Below the pieces are notes generated by a model. That model ran no database searches, was not told where the DNA came from, and saw nothing but the letters and a program-made list of their open reading frames with translations. Below are positions 54,260 to 63,002 of a stretch of 64,000 bases of DNA, piece after piece. The DNA comes from Verminephrobacter eiseniae EF01-2 (GTDB lineage: Bacteria > Pseudomonadota > Gammaproteobacteria > Burkholderiales > Burkholderiaceae_C): assembly GCF_000015565.1 (NCBI RefSeq), contig NC_008786.1, positions 124,001 through 188,000 of the forward strand, written 5' to 3'. A program made the translations under genes and the position numbers. Each line of letters starts with the position of its first letter. Within the stretch, counting starts at the first letter, position 1.

Positions 54260-55183
54260 TTATGCGTCGAACCGTCCCGTCAGCAGTTCGGGCAGGCGGG
54301 CCACGCTCATCCTGAAGCCGCAGGCCTGGGCATGGCCGCCACCGCCCATGCTCTCGGCCAGCGCGATGCAGTCGAAATTGCGCTGCGCGCGCAGCCCCGC
54401 TTTCACGCCGCTGGCGTCGGCGCTCCACAGCAGCGCGAAGCTGCCGCAGCGGGCCGACAGCATGTCGCCCACCAGGCTGTGGAACATGCCGGGGGCGTTG
54501 ACCATCAGCCCCTCGATGCCGTTGAACACCAGCGGCTGCGCGCCTTCGGCAATGTCGGCTGCGAGCTTGCGGTACTTTGCGTCCATGGCGGCGCCGCGCG
54601 CGATGAACAGGCTCAATTCCTCGGGCGCGAGGGTCGCCAGTTCGTGCCAGCGCGCAAAGTCCTGCCGCTCCATGTCGAGCGCCGACAAGAAGCCCGCGCT
54701 CTCGGCAAATTCCCATTTCCAGATGTCGCGGTCTTCCACATACCTGAACAGCGCGGGGAGGGGCTGGTGCGGGTGAAAGAATTCCCAGGCCAGGCGCGCG
54801 CCCGATTTGCGCATGTCGAAGTGCAACACGCCGCAGCGGCAGGCAAAGCCGGTGAGTTTCTCGGCCGCGCTCTTGTGGTGGTCGAGCAGCACCAGTTTGG
54901 CGGCGCGCTCGTCGATGGCGCGCAGCACGGCGGGCGCAAAAGAAAAGTCCAGGATGTAGACCGCCCGGCCCTGCACCGGTGGCAGGTCGTCAACGGTATG
55001 GATCTGGCCGTGGTCCAGCCCCAGGTATTGGGCGCTGTCGCCGTAGTACAGCCAGGCGGCCAGCGCAGCGCCAAAGCCATCAGGGCAGTTGCGCCCGTGG
55101 TAGAGAATCAGCGGCGCGGGGTCGTTCTTGTCGGGGGCCACCTGCAGTTGCAAGGGAAGCATGGTTTGGTTTTCCTCCATCAT
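54260..55183 (-). CDS. DHH/DHHA1-family phosphoesterase
   Basis: A 307-residue DHH-superfamily protein. The N-terminal metal motifs are YHGRNCPDGFGAA, ILDFSF and LLDHHKSA. The DHHA1 domain ends in GGGGHAQACGFRM. It is shorter than RecJ and lacks its OB domain. It probably cleaves oligonucleotides or a related phosphodiester; the substrate is not clear. The start MMEENQTMLP is chosen from the reading frame limit, and MLPLQLQ is an alternative. Confidence 0.85.
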   Translation of the reverse strand: MMEENQTMLPLQLQVAPDKNDPAPLILYHGRNCPDGFGAALAAWLYYGDSAQYLGLDHGQIHTVDDLPPVQGRAVYILDFSFAPAVLRAIDERAAKLVLLDHHKSAAEKLTGFACRCGVLHFDMRKSGARLAWEFFHPHQPLPALFRYVEDRDIWKWEFAESAGFLSALDMERQDFARWHELATLAPEELSLFIARGAAMDAKYRKLAADIAEGAQPLVFNGIEGLMVNAPGMFHSLVGDMLSARCGSFALLWSADASGVKAGLRAQRNFDCIALAESMGGGGHAQACGFRMSVARLPELLTGRFDA

Positions 55184-56071
55184 GGTCGCCGATTGTCGCG
55201 CGGCCCCGGGCCAACGGCGGGCGCTCTGAAGGAGCGCCGTGGCAACACGCTCTGAAGGTCAAGAACTCGATGCGCATGAGAACCTCCTGGAATGGACTCC
55301 CCGACACGGTTCCGAGCGAGTGGATGGTGTCGGAACACTCCGAGCGCTGCGCGCGCGCAACAGTAGCCAGTAACCAGTAACGCACATCGCAGAGGCCTCT
55401 GCAGGAGAGTATTCAGCCCGGCCTACCGGCCTACCCGTTGGCTCGCCGTCATGGCACGCCATCGCAGCCTCGATCGCCACACCGTGCTGGCCATGGAAAA
55501 CGCCACGGATCTGCTGCGCATGCCAGGAATGCGTCGCTCGAAGTTTCTGCTCCCGCACACCCTGGCGGGCACGGTGCTGGGCGCCACCCGCCTTCCCTTG
55601 GCCCATCACGCATGGCGCTTGCGTGATGTCGGGCTTGGGCTTGGGCTTGGGCTTGGGCCAGGCGACTATCGGCGCATGCTGCCGGAGCTTGTCGCGTGCG
55701 CCAAAGGCGCTTTTGTGCGCTTGCAGGGTATGGGCAGTGCGCCCGGTTGGCCAGGCCCCCAAGCGCGTGCCTGCACCTCCGTCGCGGCCCATGACGGCGC
55801 GCTGATTCGCGTGCCGGCTGAGAATCCGTGCTCCCACCGGTGGCTGTACTCTGCCGCGCCTGAAGAACGGCGAGCGCCGTGCCGCCGCCCCGCGCCCGGC
55901 ACCAGCGCAGACGCCATGCGTTACACTTTTTGGCTCTGCACACGCACTCCACTGCTGCCGGGGAACTCCTCATGCTCCGGTCTTTCTCTTTTGCGCTCGC
56001 GGCACCGGCCGCGCGCCAGCCGCCTGTTCGTGATCCGCGTTGCCCATGTTGCCCATCGCGCAGGCCGGCCC
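55184..56071. other. gene-free stretch before the EamA transporter gene
   Basis: Nearly 900 bases with no supported gene. The frame of the following transporter stays open upstream to 55451, but the encoded sequence is compositionally odd and without motifs. Visible features are a TTGGGC tandem repeat at about 55628-55658 and a hairpin GTTCCGA/TCGGAAC near 55309-55337. Confidence 0.55.
55628..55658. repeat. TTGGGC hexanucleotide repeat
   Basis: Four to five head-to-tail copies of GGGCTT in a stretch otherwise without a recognised gene. Its length could vary by slippage. Confidence 0.8.
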
Positions 56072-56977
56072 ATGTCTGAAACGCCCTCCCCTGCGCTAAG
56101 CCAGCCCGCCAGCGGCAACCTGCGCGGCATTGTGGCCATGCTGGCGGCGATGTTTTTTTTCTCGCTGATGGACGCGATGCTCAAGGCGTTGTCGGCCAGT
56201 TATCCGGCCATGCAGGTGGCGGCGCTGCGGGGCTGGACCGCGCTGCCGCTGGTGGCCCTGTATGTGCTGTGGCGCGGCGAGTGGCACCGGCTGCTGCAGG
56301 TGCGCTGGCTGCTGCATCTGCTGCGCGGCGGGCTGACCGTGGCGATGCTGGCGCTGTTTGCCTATGCCCTCCGCGAGTTGGCGCTGGCCGAGGCCTATAC
56401 GCTGTTTTTCATCTCGCCACTGCTGATCACGGCGCTATCGACCTGGGTGCTGCGCGAGCAGGTGCGCGCCGCGCACTGGGCGGCCATCGCTCTGGGCATG
56501 GTGGGGGTGCTGGTGGCGCTGCGGCCCAGCCAGGAGGCTTTTTTCACGCTCGGGGCGCTGGCGGTTTTGGCCTCGGCGGTCTGCTATGCGGTGTCGGCCA
56601 TCGCGGGCCGGATGCTCACGCGCACCGACCCCAGTTCCAGCCTGGTCTTTTGGACCACCACGATGCTGGCGCTGGGCGCCGGCTTGCTGGCCTGGCCGCA
56701 GTGGGTCGGCGTGACCTGGACGCATTGGCCGCTGCTGGCGGGCCTGGCGGTCACCGGGTTTCTGGGCCAGTTGGCGATCACCGAGGCGTTTCGCCACGGG
56801 CAGGTGTCGGTGGTGGCGCCGTTCGAATACACGGCCATCGCCTGGGGCGTGGGGCTCGATTGCTTGCTGTGGCAGGCTGTGCCCGGGTATTCGACCCTGC
56901 TCGGGGCCGTGATCGTCATCGGCAGCGGCCTGTATCTGGTGCGCCAGGAGCGCACGCAGGCCGTGTTGCCGCCCTGA
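56072..56977 (+). CDS. EamA/DMT-family transporter
   Basis: A 301-residue protein with ten predicted membrane segments in two EamA repeats (first ending near LVALRPSQ, second from about 160). The start MSETPSPALS is preferred over the open upstream frame because it gives the family's usual length and N-terminus. DMT proteins export metabolites or amino acids. The substrate is unknown. Confidence 0.85.
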   Translation: MSETPSPALSQPASGNLRGIVAMLAAMFFFSLMDAMLKALSASYPAMQVAALRGWTALPLVALYVLWRGEWHRLLQVRWLLHLLRGGLTVAMLALFAYALRELALAEAYTLFFISPLLITALSTWVLREQVRAAHWAAIALGMVGVLVALRPSQEAFFTLGALAVLASAVCYAVSAIAGRMLTRTDPSSSLVFWTTTMLALGAGLLAWPQWVGVTWTHWPLLAGLAVTGFLGQLAITEAFRHGQVSVVAPFEYTAIAWGVGLDCLLWQAVPGYSTLLGAVIVIGSGLYLVRQERTQAVLPP

Positions 56978-57157
56978 AACGAGGGCCGCAGTCCGGCCCG
57001 CAGGCGGGCGCGTTCAGCGGATGTTCGAAGGGAAGGGCCAAGTTATTCCATTTGGCGATACCTGAATGCTTGAATTTCTGCTTGTGCAATCATCCGGCCC
57101 GGGCCAGACTTCGCCCTGCATTTTTTGTGCGCAATGATTTTTCCACCGGAGACAACG

Positions 57158-58345
57158 ATGCAAAAACGCCGCCTTCCTGGTGCCAGGGGCATTGCCCTGT
57201 CCATCGCCTTGGCGACCGGGCTGGCAGCGCTGCCCGTATTCGCGCAGGACAAGCCGTTCAAGATCGGTCTGATCTTGCCGATGACGGGCCAGCAAGCCAC
57301 GACGGGGCGCCAGATCGAGGCCGCTGCCAAGCTCTATATGGCGCAAAACGGCGATACCGTGGCGGGCCGGAAGGTGCAGTTGCTCGTCAGGGACGACACC
57401 AGCCTGCCCGACATGACCCGCCGCCTGGCGCAGGAGTTGGTGGTCAACGACAAGGTGAACGTGCTCGCCGGCATGGGCATCACGCCTTCGGCGCTGGCCA
57501 CGGCGCCGCTGGCCACGCAGTCCAAGACCCCACTGGTGGTGATGTCCGCCGCCACATCGAGCATCACCGAAGCCTCGCCCTATGTGGTGCGCACCAGCTT
57601 TACCTTGCCCCAGGTGTCGGTGCCGCTGGCCGACTGGGCATCCGGCAACGGCATCAAGAAAGTGGTCACGCTGGTGAGCGACTATGGACCCGGCATCGAC
57701 GCCGAGAAGTATTTCAGCCAACGCCTGAGCGCCAACGGCGGCCAGGTGACCGAGGCCCTGCGCGTGCCGCTGCGCAGCCCGGACTTCGCGCCGTTCCTGC
57801 AAAAGGTGCGCGATGCCAAGCCCGATGCGCTGTTCGTGTTCGTGCCCTCCGGGGCCAGCGCAGCGGTGATGAAGCAGTTCCTGGAGCGCGGGCTGGGCAA
57901 GGCCGGCATCCGGCTGATTGCCACCGGGGACGTGACCGAAGACGACCAACTGAACGCCATGGGCGATGGCGCGCTGGGCGTGGTCACCTCGCACCACTAT
58001 TCGGCGGCGCATCCGTCGCCGCTGAACAAGCAATTCGTCCAGGCTTTCGAGCAGGCCAACAAGGGGCTGCGCCCGAACTTCATGGCCGTGGGCGGCTATG
58101 ACGGCATGCGCGTGATCTATGAAGCCCTCAAGACCACCCGGGGGGTTGGCGACGGCGACGCGCTGCTGGCGGCGATGAAGGGCCAGGTGTTCGAGAGCCC
58201 GCGCGGGCCGGTGTCCATCGATGCGCAGACGCGCGACATCGTGCAGAACGTCTACCTGCGCAAGGTCGAGCGCGTCGACGGCCAGCTCTACAACGTGGAA
58301 TTCGACGTGATCGAGGGTGTCAAGGACCCCGGCAAGAGCCGTTGA
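57158..58345 (+). CDS. branched-chain amino-acid-type ABC receptor
   Basis: A 395-residue type-I periplasmic binding protein. The signal peptide is MQKRRLPGARGIALSIALA, with cleavage near VFAQ. GGAG precedes the ATG. The LivJ-like features KIGLILPMTGQQATTGRQIE and DYGPGIDAEKYF are present. It is the first gene of a receptor-LivH-LivM-LivG-LivF operon. The ligand may be an amino acid, amide or aromatic acid. Confidence 0.9.
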   Translation: MQKRRLPGARGIALSIALATGLAALPVFAQDKPFKIGLILPMTGQQATTGRQIEAAAKLYMAQNGDTVAGRKVQLLVRDDTSLPDMTRRLAQELVVNDKVNVLAGMGITPSALATAPLATQSKTPLVVMSAATSSITEASPYVVRTSFTLPQVSVPLADWASGNGIKKVVTLVSDYGPGIDAEKYFSQRLSANGGQVTEALRVPLRSPDFAPFLQKVRDAKPDALFVFVPSGASAAVMKQFLERGLGKAGIRLIATGDVTEDDQLNAMGDGALGVVTSHHYSAAHPSPLNKQFVQAFEQANKGLRPNFMAVGGYDGMRVIYEALKTTRGVGDGDALLAAMKGQVFESPRGPVSIDAQTRDIVQNVYLRKVERVDGQLYNVEFDVIEGVKDPGKSR

Positions 58346-58376
58346 TCGCTGCCCCTGCCCGCTGCCCGCTGCCGCC

Positions 58377-59252
58377 ATGCTGACCCTGCTTTTCGACGGC
58401 ATTGCCTACGGCATGTTGCTGTTCATCCTGGCGCTGGGTCTGGCCGTGACCATGGGCTTGATGCACTTCGTCAACCTGGCCCATGGGGCCTTTGCGATGG
58501 CCGGCGGCTACATCACGGTGCTGCTGATGCAGCGGCTCGATGTGCCTTTTCTGGTCTGCCTGCCGCTGGCCTTCGCCGGCCCGGCCCTGCTGGGCGGGGT
58601 GCTCGAGCGCACGCTGTACCGGCCGCTGTACCGCAAGCCCCATCTCGACCAGGTGCTGTTCTCCATCGGTCTGGTGTTCATCGCGGTGGCCGGCGCCGAC
58701 TATTTCGCAGGCTCGACGCAGCAGATCATGCAGTTGCCCGAATGGCTCAAGGGCCGCACCGAATGGGGCAGCGGCGCCTTCATGCTGGGCATGGGCCACT
58801 ACCGCCTGTTCATCATTGCCTTGTGCGCGGCGCTCACCGTGGGCCTGCAGTACCTGTTGGCCAGGACGCGCTGGGGCAGTCGCCTGCGCGCCGCCGTCGA
58901 CGACCAGCGCGTGGCCGCCGGCCTGGGCATCGACGTGAACCTGGTGTTTCTGTCCACCTTCGCCATCGGGTCGGGCCTGGCCGGCCTCGGCGGCGCGCTG
59001 GGGGCCGAGATGCTGGGGCTGGACCCGAGCTTCCCGCTCAAGTTCATGATTCATTTTCTGATCGTGGTCGCGGTGGGCGGCACATCGTCGATCACCGGGC
59101 CGCTGCTGGCCGCGCTGCTGCTGGGCATCGCCGATGTGGCGGGCAAGTACTACATCCCCAAACTGGGGGCTTTCATCGTGTACAGCCTGATGATCGTGAT
59201 CCTGCTCTGGCGTCCCCAAGGGCTGTTCGTGCGCCAGGGAGGCCGCAAGTGA
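58377..59252 (+). CDS. livH: ABC permease LivH type
   Basis: A 291-residue permease with eight or so membrane segments. FDGIAYGMLLFILALGLAVT and LMHFVNLAHGAFAM at the N-terminus are LivH hallmarks. The EAA-like region is AAVDDQRVAAGLGIDV. It pairs with LivM to form the channel. Confidence 0.9.
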   Translation: MLTLLFDGIAYGMLLFILALGLAVTMGLMHFVNLAHGAFAMAGGYITVLLMQRLDVPFLVCLPLAFAGPALLGGVLERTLYRPLYRKPHLDQVLFSIGLVFIAVAGADYFAGSTQQIMQLPEWLKGRTEWGSGAFMLGMGHYRLFIIALCAALTVGLQYLLARTRWGSRLRAAVDDQRVAAGLGIDVNLVFLSTFAIGSGLAGLGGALGAEMLGLDPSFPLKFMIHFLIVVAVGGTSSITGPLLAALLLGIADVAGKYYIPKLGAFIVYSLMIVILLWRPQGLFVRQGGRK

Positions 59253-59345
59253 AGCTCCCCCGTGTCACCGGCCCATCGGGGACTGGCGCAAGCGCTCGCC
59301 CCTGGCAGGGACTGCGCCGGTTTCATGCCGCCGAGGACCACTGAC

Positions 59346-60308
59346 ATGGAACCCCGCACCCCGCTGTCGCGAGAGCGCCGCTGGCGCTGGTGGGAGCCGG
59401 TGTTCTGGCTGCTGGCCCTGGCCGCGCCGCTGGTGTTGCCCGGCCAGGCCCTGATCATCAACACGATGGCCATCACGGCATTGTTTGCGCTGTCGCTGGA
59501 CCTGATCCTGGGCTACGCCGGCATCGTCTCGCTCGGCCATGCGGCTTTTTTCGGCCTGGGCGGTTATGCGGCGGCGCTGTTTGCCAAGCATGTGATGCCC
59601 GACCCGCTGGTCGGGCTGGTGGTGGGCATGGGCGCGGCCACGTTGCTCGGCGCAGTGGCTTCGCTGACCATCTTGCGCGGCACCGACCTGACGCGCCTGA
59701 TGGTCACGCTGGGGGTCGGCCTGGTGCTGCTGGAGTTGGCCAACCGGTTCGACGCGCTGACCGGCGGCGCCGACGGCCTGCAGGGCGTGGTGCTCGGCCC
59801 GGTGCTGGGCCGGTTCGAGTTCGACCTGTCCGGGCGCACGGCAGCCTGGTATTCGCTCAGCCTGCTGCTGCTGTTCTTTCTGCTCGCGCGGCGCATCGTG
59901 CAGTCGCCGTTTGGCGCCACGCTCAAGGCGATCCGCGACAACCGGCTGCGCGCCATGGCCATAGGCATTCCGGTGACGCTCCGGCTGGCGCAGGTCTACA
60001 CGCTGGCCGCAGCGCTGGCCGGGGCCGCCGGCGCGCTGCACACGCAGACCACGGGCTTTGCCTCGCTCGACCTGTTCGAGTTTCACCGCTCGGCCGATGT
60101 GTTGCTGATCCTGGTGATCGGCGGCGTCGGCTGGCTCTATGGCGGCATCCTGGGGGCTGCGGGCCTGATGCTGCTGCAAGACCGGATCTCATCGGTCACG
60201 CCGCAGTACTGGATGTTCTGGATCGGCCTGTTCCTGGTGCTGCTGGTGCTGATCGGGCGTGATCGTCTGCTGCGTCCCTGGACCTGGTTCGAGGGGCGCA
60301 ACGCATGA
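59346..60308 (+). CDS. livM: ABC permease LivM type
   Basis: A 320-residue permease with LDLILGYAGIVSLGHAAFFG (the LivM signature) and KAIRDNRLRAMAIGIPV as the EAA region. It begins about 90 bases after livH, and its stop overlaps the livG start (ATGA). Confidence 0.9.
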   Translation: MEPRTPLSRERRWRWWEPVFWLLALAAPLVLPGQALIINTMAITALFALSLDLILGYAGIVSLGHAAFFGLGGYAAALFAKHVMPDPLVGLVVGMGAATLLGAVASLTILRGTDLTRLMVTLGVGLVLLELANRFDALTGGADGLQGVVLGPVLGRFEFDLSGRTAAWYSLSLLLLFFLLARRIVQSPFGATLKAIRDNRLRAMAIGIPVTLRLAQVYTLAAALAGAAGALHTQTTGFASLDLFEFHRSADVLLILVIGGVGWLYGGILGAAGLMLLQDRISSVTPQYWMFWIGLFLVLLVLIGRDRLLRPWTWFEGRNA

Positions 60309-61090
60309 CGCAGACCGCCGCGCAACCGCCGACCGTGCTGGCCACGAGGGGCCTGGGCAAGCGCTTTGGCGGCATCAGCGCCACCTGCGATGTCACGCTG
60401 GAGTTGAAAAAGGGCGCGCGCCACGCGCTCATCGGCCCCAACGGCGCGGGCAAGACCACGCTGATCAACCTGCTGACGGGGGTGCTGGCGCCCTCGGAGG
60501 GGACCATCGTGCTCGACGGCCAGGACATCACGCGGCTGGCGCCGCACCAGCGCGTGCGCCGCGGCATGGTGCGCACCTTCCAGATCAACCAGTTGTTCGA
60601 CAGCCTCACGCCGCAGGAAACCCTGGCGCTCGCCGTCGCGCAGCAGCAGGGACTGGGCGGCCAATGGTGGCGGCCTCTGGGCGCGCGCCGCGCGGTGATG
60701 CAGCGCTGCGAGCAACTGCTCGAACAGTTTCAACTGACCAGCGTGATGGCCCAAGAAACGCGCGTGCTGGCCTACGGCAAGCGCCGCCTGCTCGAAATCG
60801 CGCTGGCGCTGGCCTGCGCGCCGCGCGTGCTGCTGCTCGACGAGCCTGTGGCCGGCGTGCCCGCCGGCGAGCGCGAAGAACTGCTGCAGACCGTGGCGGC
60901 CCTGCCCGCCGATGTGTCGGTGCTGCTGATCGAGCACGACATGGACCTGGTGTTCCGCTTTGCCAGCCGCATGACGGTACTGGTCAATGGCGCGGTGCTC
61001 ACCGAGGGCGACCCCGACAGCATCGCCCGCGACCCGCGGGTTCAGGCGGTGTACCTGGGCGCAGCAGAACAGGAGTCGGCCCATGCCTGA
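60305..61090 (+). CDS. livG: ABC ATP-binding protein LivG type
   Basis: A 261-residue ATPase with Walker A GPNGAGKTT, FQINQLF as Q-loop, Walker B LLLDEPVAGV and switch LIEHDMDLV. The signature reads LAYGKRRLLEIALALA, where LSYGEQRxLEIA is usual. Overlaps livF by eight bases. Confidence 0.9.
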   Translation: MTQTAAQPPTVLATRGLGKRFGGISATCDVTLELKKGARHALIGPNGAGKTTLINLLTGVLAPSEGTIVLDGQDITRLAPHQRVRRGMVRTFQINQLFDSLTPQETLALAVAQQQGLGGQWWRPLGARRAVMQRCEQLLEQFQLTSVMAQETRVLAYGKRRLLEIALALACAPRVLLLDEPVAGVPAGEREELLQTVAALPADVSVLLIEHDMDLVFRFASRMTVLVNGAVLTEGDPDSIARDPRVQAVYLGAAEQESAHA

Positions 61091-61850
61091 GTTGCTGCGC
61101 ATCGAAGGACTGAGCGCCGGCTATGGGCAGGCGGTGGTGCTGCAAGACATCGCGCTGACGCTGCCCGAGGGCCAGACGCTGGCGCTGCTGGGCCGCAACG
61201 GCGCCGGCAAGACCACGCTCATCGACACCCTGGCAGGGGCCACGCGCCAACATGCGGGCACCATCCACCTGGGCGGCGTGGCACTGCACCCGCTGCCCGC
61301 GCACCAGCGCGCCGCCGCCGGCATCGGCTGGGTGCCGCAGGAGCGCAACATCTTCGCCTCGCTGACCGTGCACGAAAACCTCACGGCCGTGGCCCGCCCG
61401 GCCCGAGCGAGCGCTGGCACGGGCGAGGCCGCCGGCACGGACGCAATCGCCCCGGCCCGCCCCCGCCCCTGGACGCCCGAGCGCGTCTACGACATGTTCC
61501 CGCGCCTGGCCGAGCGCAAAACCCACCTGGGCACGCAGCTATCGGGCGGCGAGCAGCAAATGCTGGCCGTCGGCCGCGCCCTGGTGCTCAACCCGCGCCT
61601 GCTGCTGCTCGACGAGCCGCTCGAAGGCTTGGCGCCCATCATCGTGCAAGAGCTGCTGCGCGCCATCCGGCGCATCACGCGCGAGGAGGGCCTGTCGGCG
61701 ATCATCGTGGAGCAGCATCCGCAGGCCATCCTGGCCATTTCAGACCACGCCGCCGTGCTCGATCGGGGCCGCATCGTGCACACCGGCAGCGCGGCAACGC
61801 TGCGCCAGCAGCCCGGGCTGCTCGACGGCTGGCTGGGCGTCACGCGGTAA
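61083..61850 (+). CDS. livF: ABC ATP-binding protein LivF type
   Basis: A 255-residue ATPase with Walker A GRNGAGKTT, signature LSGGEQQMLAVGRAL, Walker B LLLDEPLEGLAP and IVEQH as switch. Between VHENLTAVARP and WTPERVYDMFP lies a low-complexity insert of about 20 residues (ASAGTGEAAGTDAIA) not usual in LivF. It keeps the frame and probably forms a surface loop. Confidence 0.9.
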   Translation: MPELLRIEGLSAGYGQAVVLQDIALTLPEGQTLALLGRNGAGKTTLIDTLAGATRQHAGTIHLGGVALHPLPAHQRAAAGIGWVPQERNIFASLTVHENLTAVARPARASAGTGEAAGTDAIAPARPRPWTPERVYDMFPRLAERKTHLGTQLSGGEQQMLAVGRALVLNPRLLLLDEPLEGLAPIIVQELLRAIRRITREEGLSAIIVEQHPQAILAISDHAAVLDRGRIVHTGSAATLRQQPGLLDGWLGVTR

Positions 61851-61855
61851 GCACC

Positions 61856-62854
61856 ATGGCCATCGACCGCAGAACCCTCGTGACCCTGCTCGCCACCTCT
61901 TGCGCTGGCGCTGCCGGTGTCGGTGCGGGCGCGGCGGTGCAGGCACAGACCGCCTGGCCCACCCGCCCGATCCGCATCGTGGTGCCCCATGCCGCCGGCG
62001 GCGCGGCCGACATCACGGTGCGCACGGTGGGGCAAAAGATGGCCGAACGGCTGGGGCACAGCGTGGTGATCGACAACCGGCCCGGCGCCGGGGGCATCGT
62101 CGCGGGCGAACTCGTGGCGCGCGCCGCGCCTGACGGCCACACCCTGCTGCTGATCAGCAGTGGCACGGCGGTCAGTGCGGCGCTGTTCAAGCAACTGCCT
62201 TTCGACACGCTGCGGGACTTTGCGCCCGTGTCGCTGCTGGCCCGCTTCGACCTGGCCGTGGCCGTGCGCGCGGGCGGGCGCATGACGACGCTGGCCGAAC
62301 TGCTGGCCTACGCCCGCGCCAACCCGGGACAGCTCGACATCGGCACCCCGCAGATCGGCAGCACACAGCACCTGGCGGCCGAACTATTCAAGGTGACGGC
62401 GGGCATCGATGCACAGATCGTGCCCTTCAACGGCACGCCGGCGCTCATCGCCGCCGTGCGCGGCGGCCAGGTGCAGGTGCTGGTGGACATCCTCGGCGCC
62501 CTGATGCCGCACATCGGCGCCGGTGCCCTGCAAGCCCTGGCCGTGCTGGGCGCCCGGCGGGCCACGCAACTGCCGCAGGTGCCCACGGTGCGCGAAAGCG
62601 GCGGGCGGCTGGAGCACTTCAACGTCAGTTCCTGGAATGGTCTGGCCGCCCCCGCCGGCACACCCGCTGCGCTGCTGGAACGCCTGTCGCGCACGGTGCA
62701 GGCCGCGCTGGCCCGGCCGGATGTGAAAAACCGCCTGCTGGAACTGAACCTCGACGCCCAGGGCAGCACCCCGGCGCAGTTGGGTGAGCACCTGGCGGCC
62801 GATATGCGGCGCTGGAGCGAGGTGATCGCCCAGGCCGGGATCGCCAGGCAATGA
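61856..62854 (+). CDS. Bug/TctC-family receptor at the end of the Liv operon
   Basis: A 332-residue Bug receptor starting MAIDRRTLVTLLATSC, with a signal peptide cleaved near VQAQ. IVVPHAAGGAADI, VIDNRPGAGGIVAGE and APDGHTLLL are family features. It begins five bases after livF, so it is in the same transcript as a complete ABC system that already has its own receptor. No TctA/B partners are near. Confidence 0.9.
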   Translation: MAIDRRTLVTLLATSCAGAAGVGAGAAVQAQTAWPTRPIRIVVPHAAGGAADITVRTVGQKMAERLGHSVVIDNRPGAGGIVAGELVARAAPDGHTLLLISSGTAVSAALFKQLPFDTLRDFAPVSLLARFDLAVAVRAGGRMTTLAELLAYARANPGQLDIGTPQIGSTQHLAAELFKVTAGIDAQIVPFNGTPALIAAVRGGQVQVLVDILGALMPHIGAGALQALAVLGARRATQLPQVPTVRESGGRLEHFNVSSWNGLAAPAGTPAALLERLSRTVQAALARPDVKNRLLELNLDAQGSTPAQLGEHLAADMRRWSEVIAQAGIARQ

Positions 62855-62872
62855 GCGCTGCCGCTGCGGCGG

Positions 62873-62921
62873 GAGATGGCGGCCACGCCGTCGATTCCCC
62901 GGCTGATCTGCAAGGCGCCAG
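62873..62921. repeat. stray fragment matching the LysR gene
   Basis: GATGGCGGCCACGCCGTCGA followed by a near match of CCAGGCTGATCTGC recurs in the LysR gene at about 63231-63266. It looks like a short duplicated piece of that gene left in the spacer. Confidence 0.6.
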
Positions 62922-63002
62922 CACCGGCCCCGTATGCCGGTGCAGGCAAATTCCAGGGGCGGCATCGATGCGCCGACGGGCAAGGCCCCATTTCCACATC
63001 CA

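Noticed and set aside
51186..54716. Very long minus-strand reading frame overlapping the KefB-type and DsbD genes
   Set aside because: It is a GC-driven shadow with arginine- and alanine-rich composition. DsbD in another frame has all expected motifs.
55451..56071. N-terminal extension of the EamA transporter from 55451
   Set aside because: The extension has no family motifs and contains a hexanucleotide repeat. The start at 56072 gives the normal length and topology.
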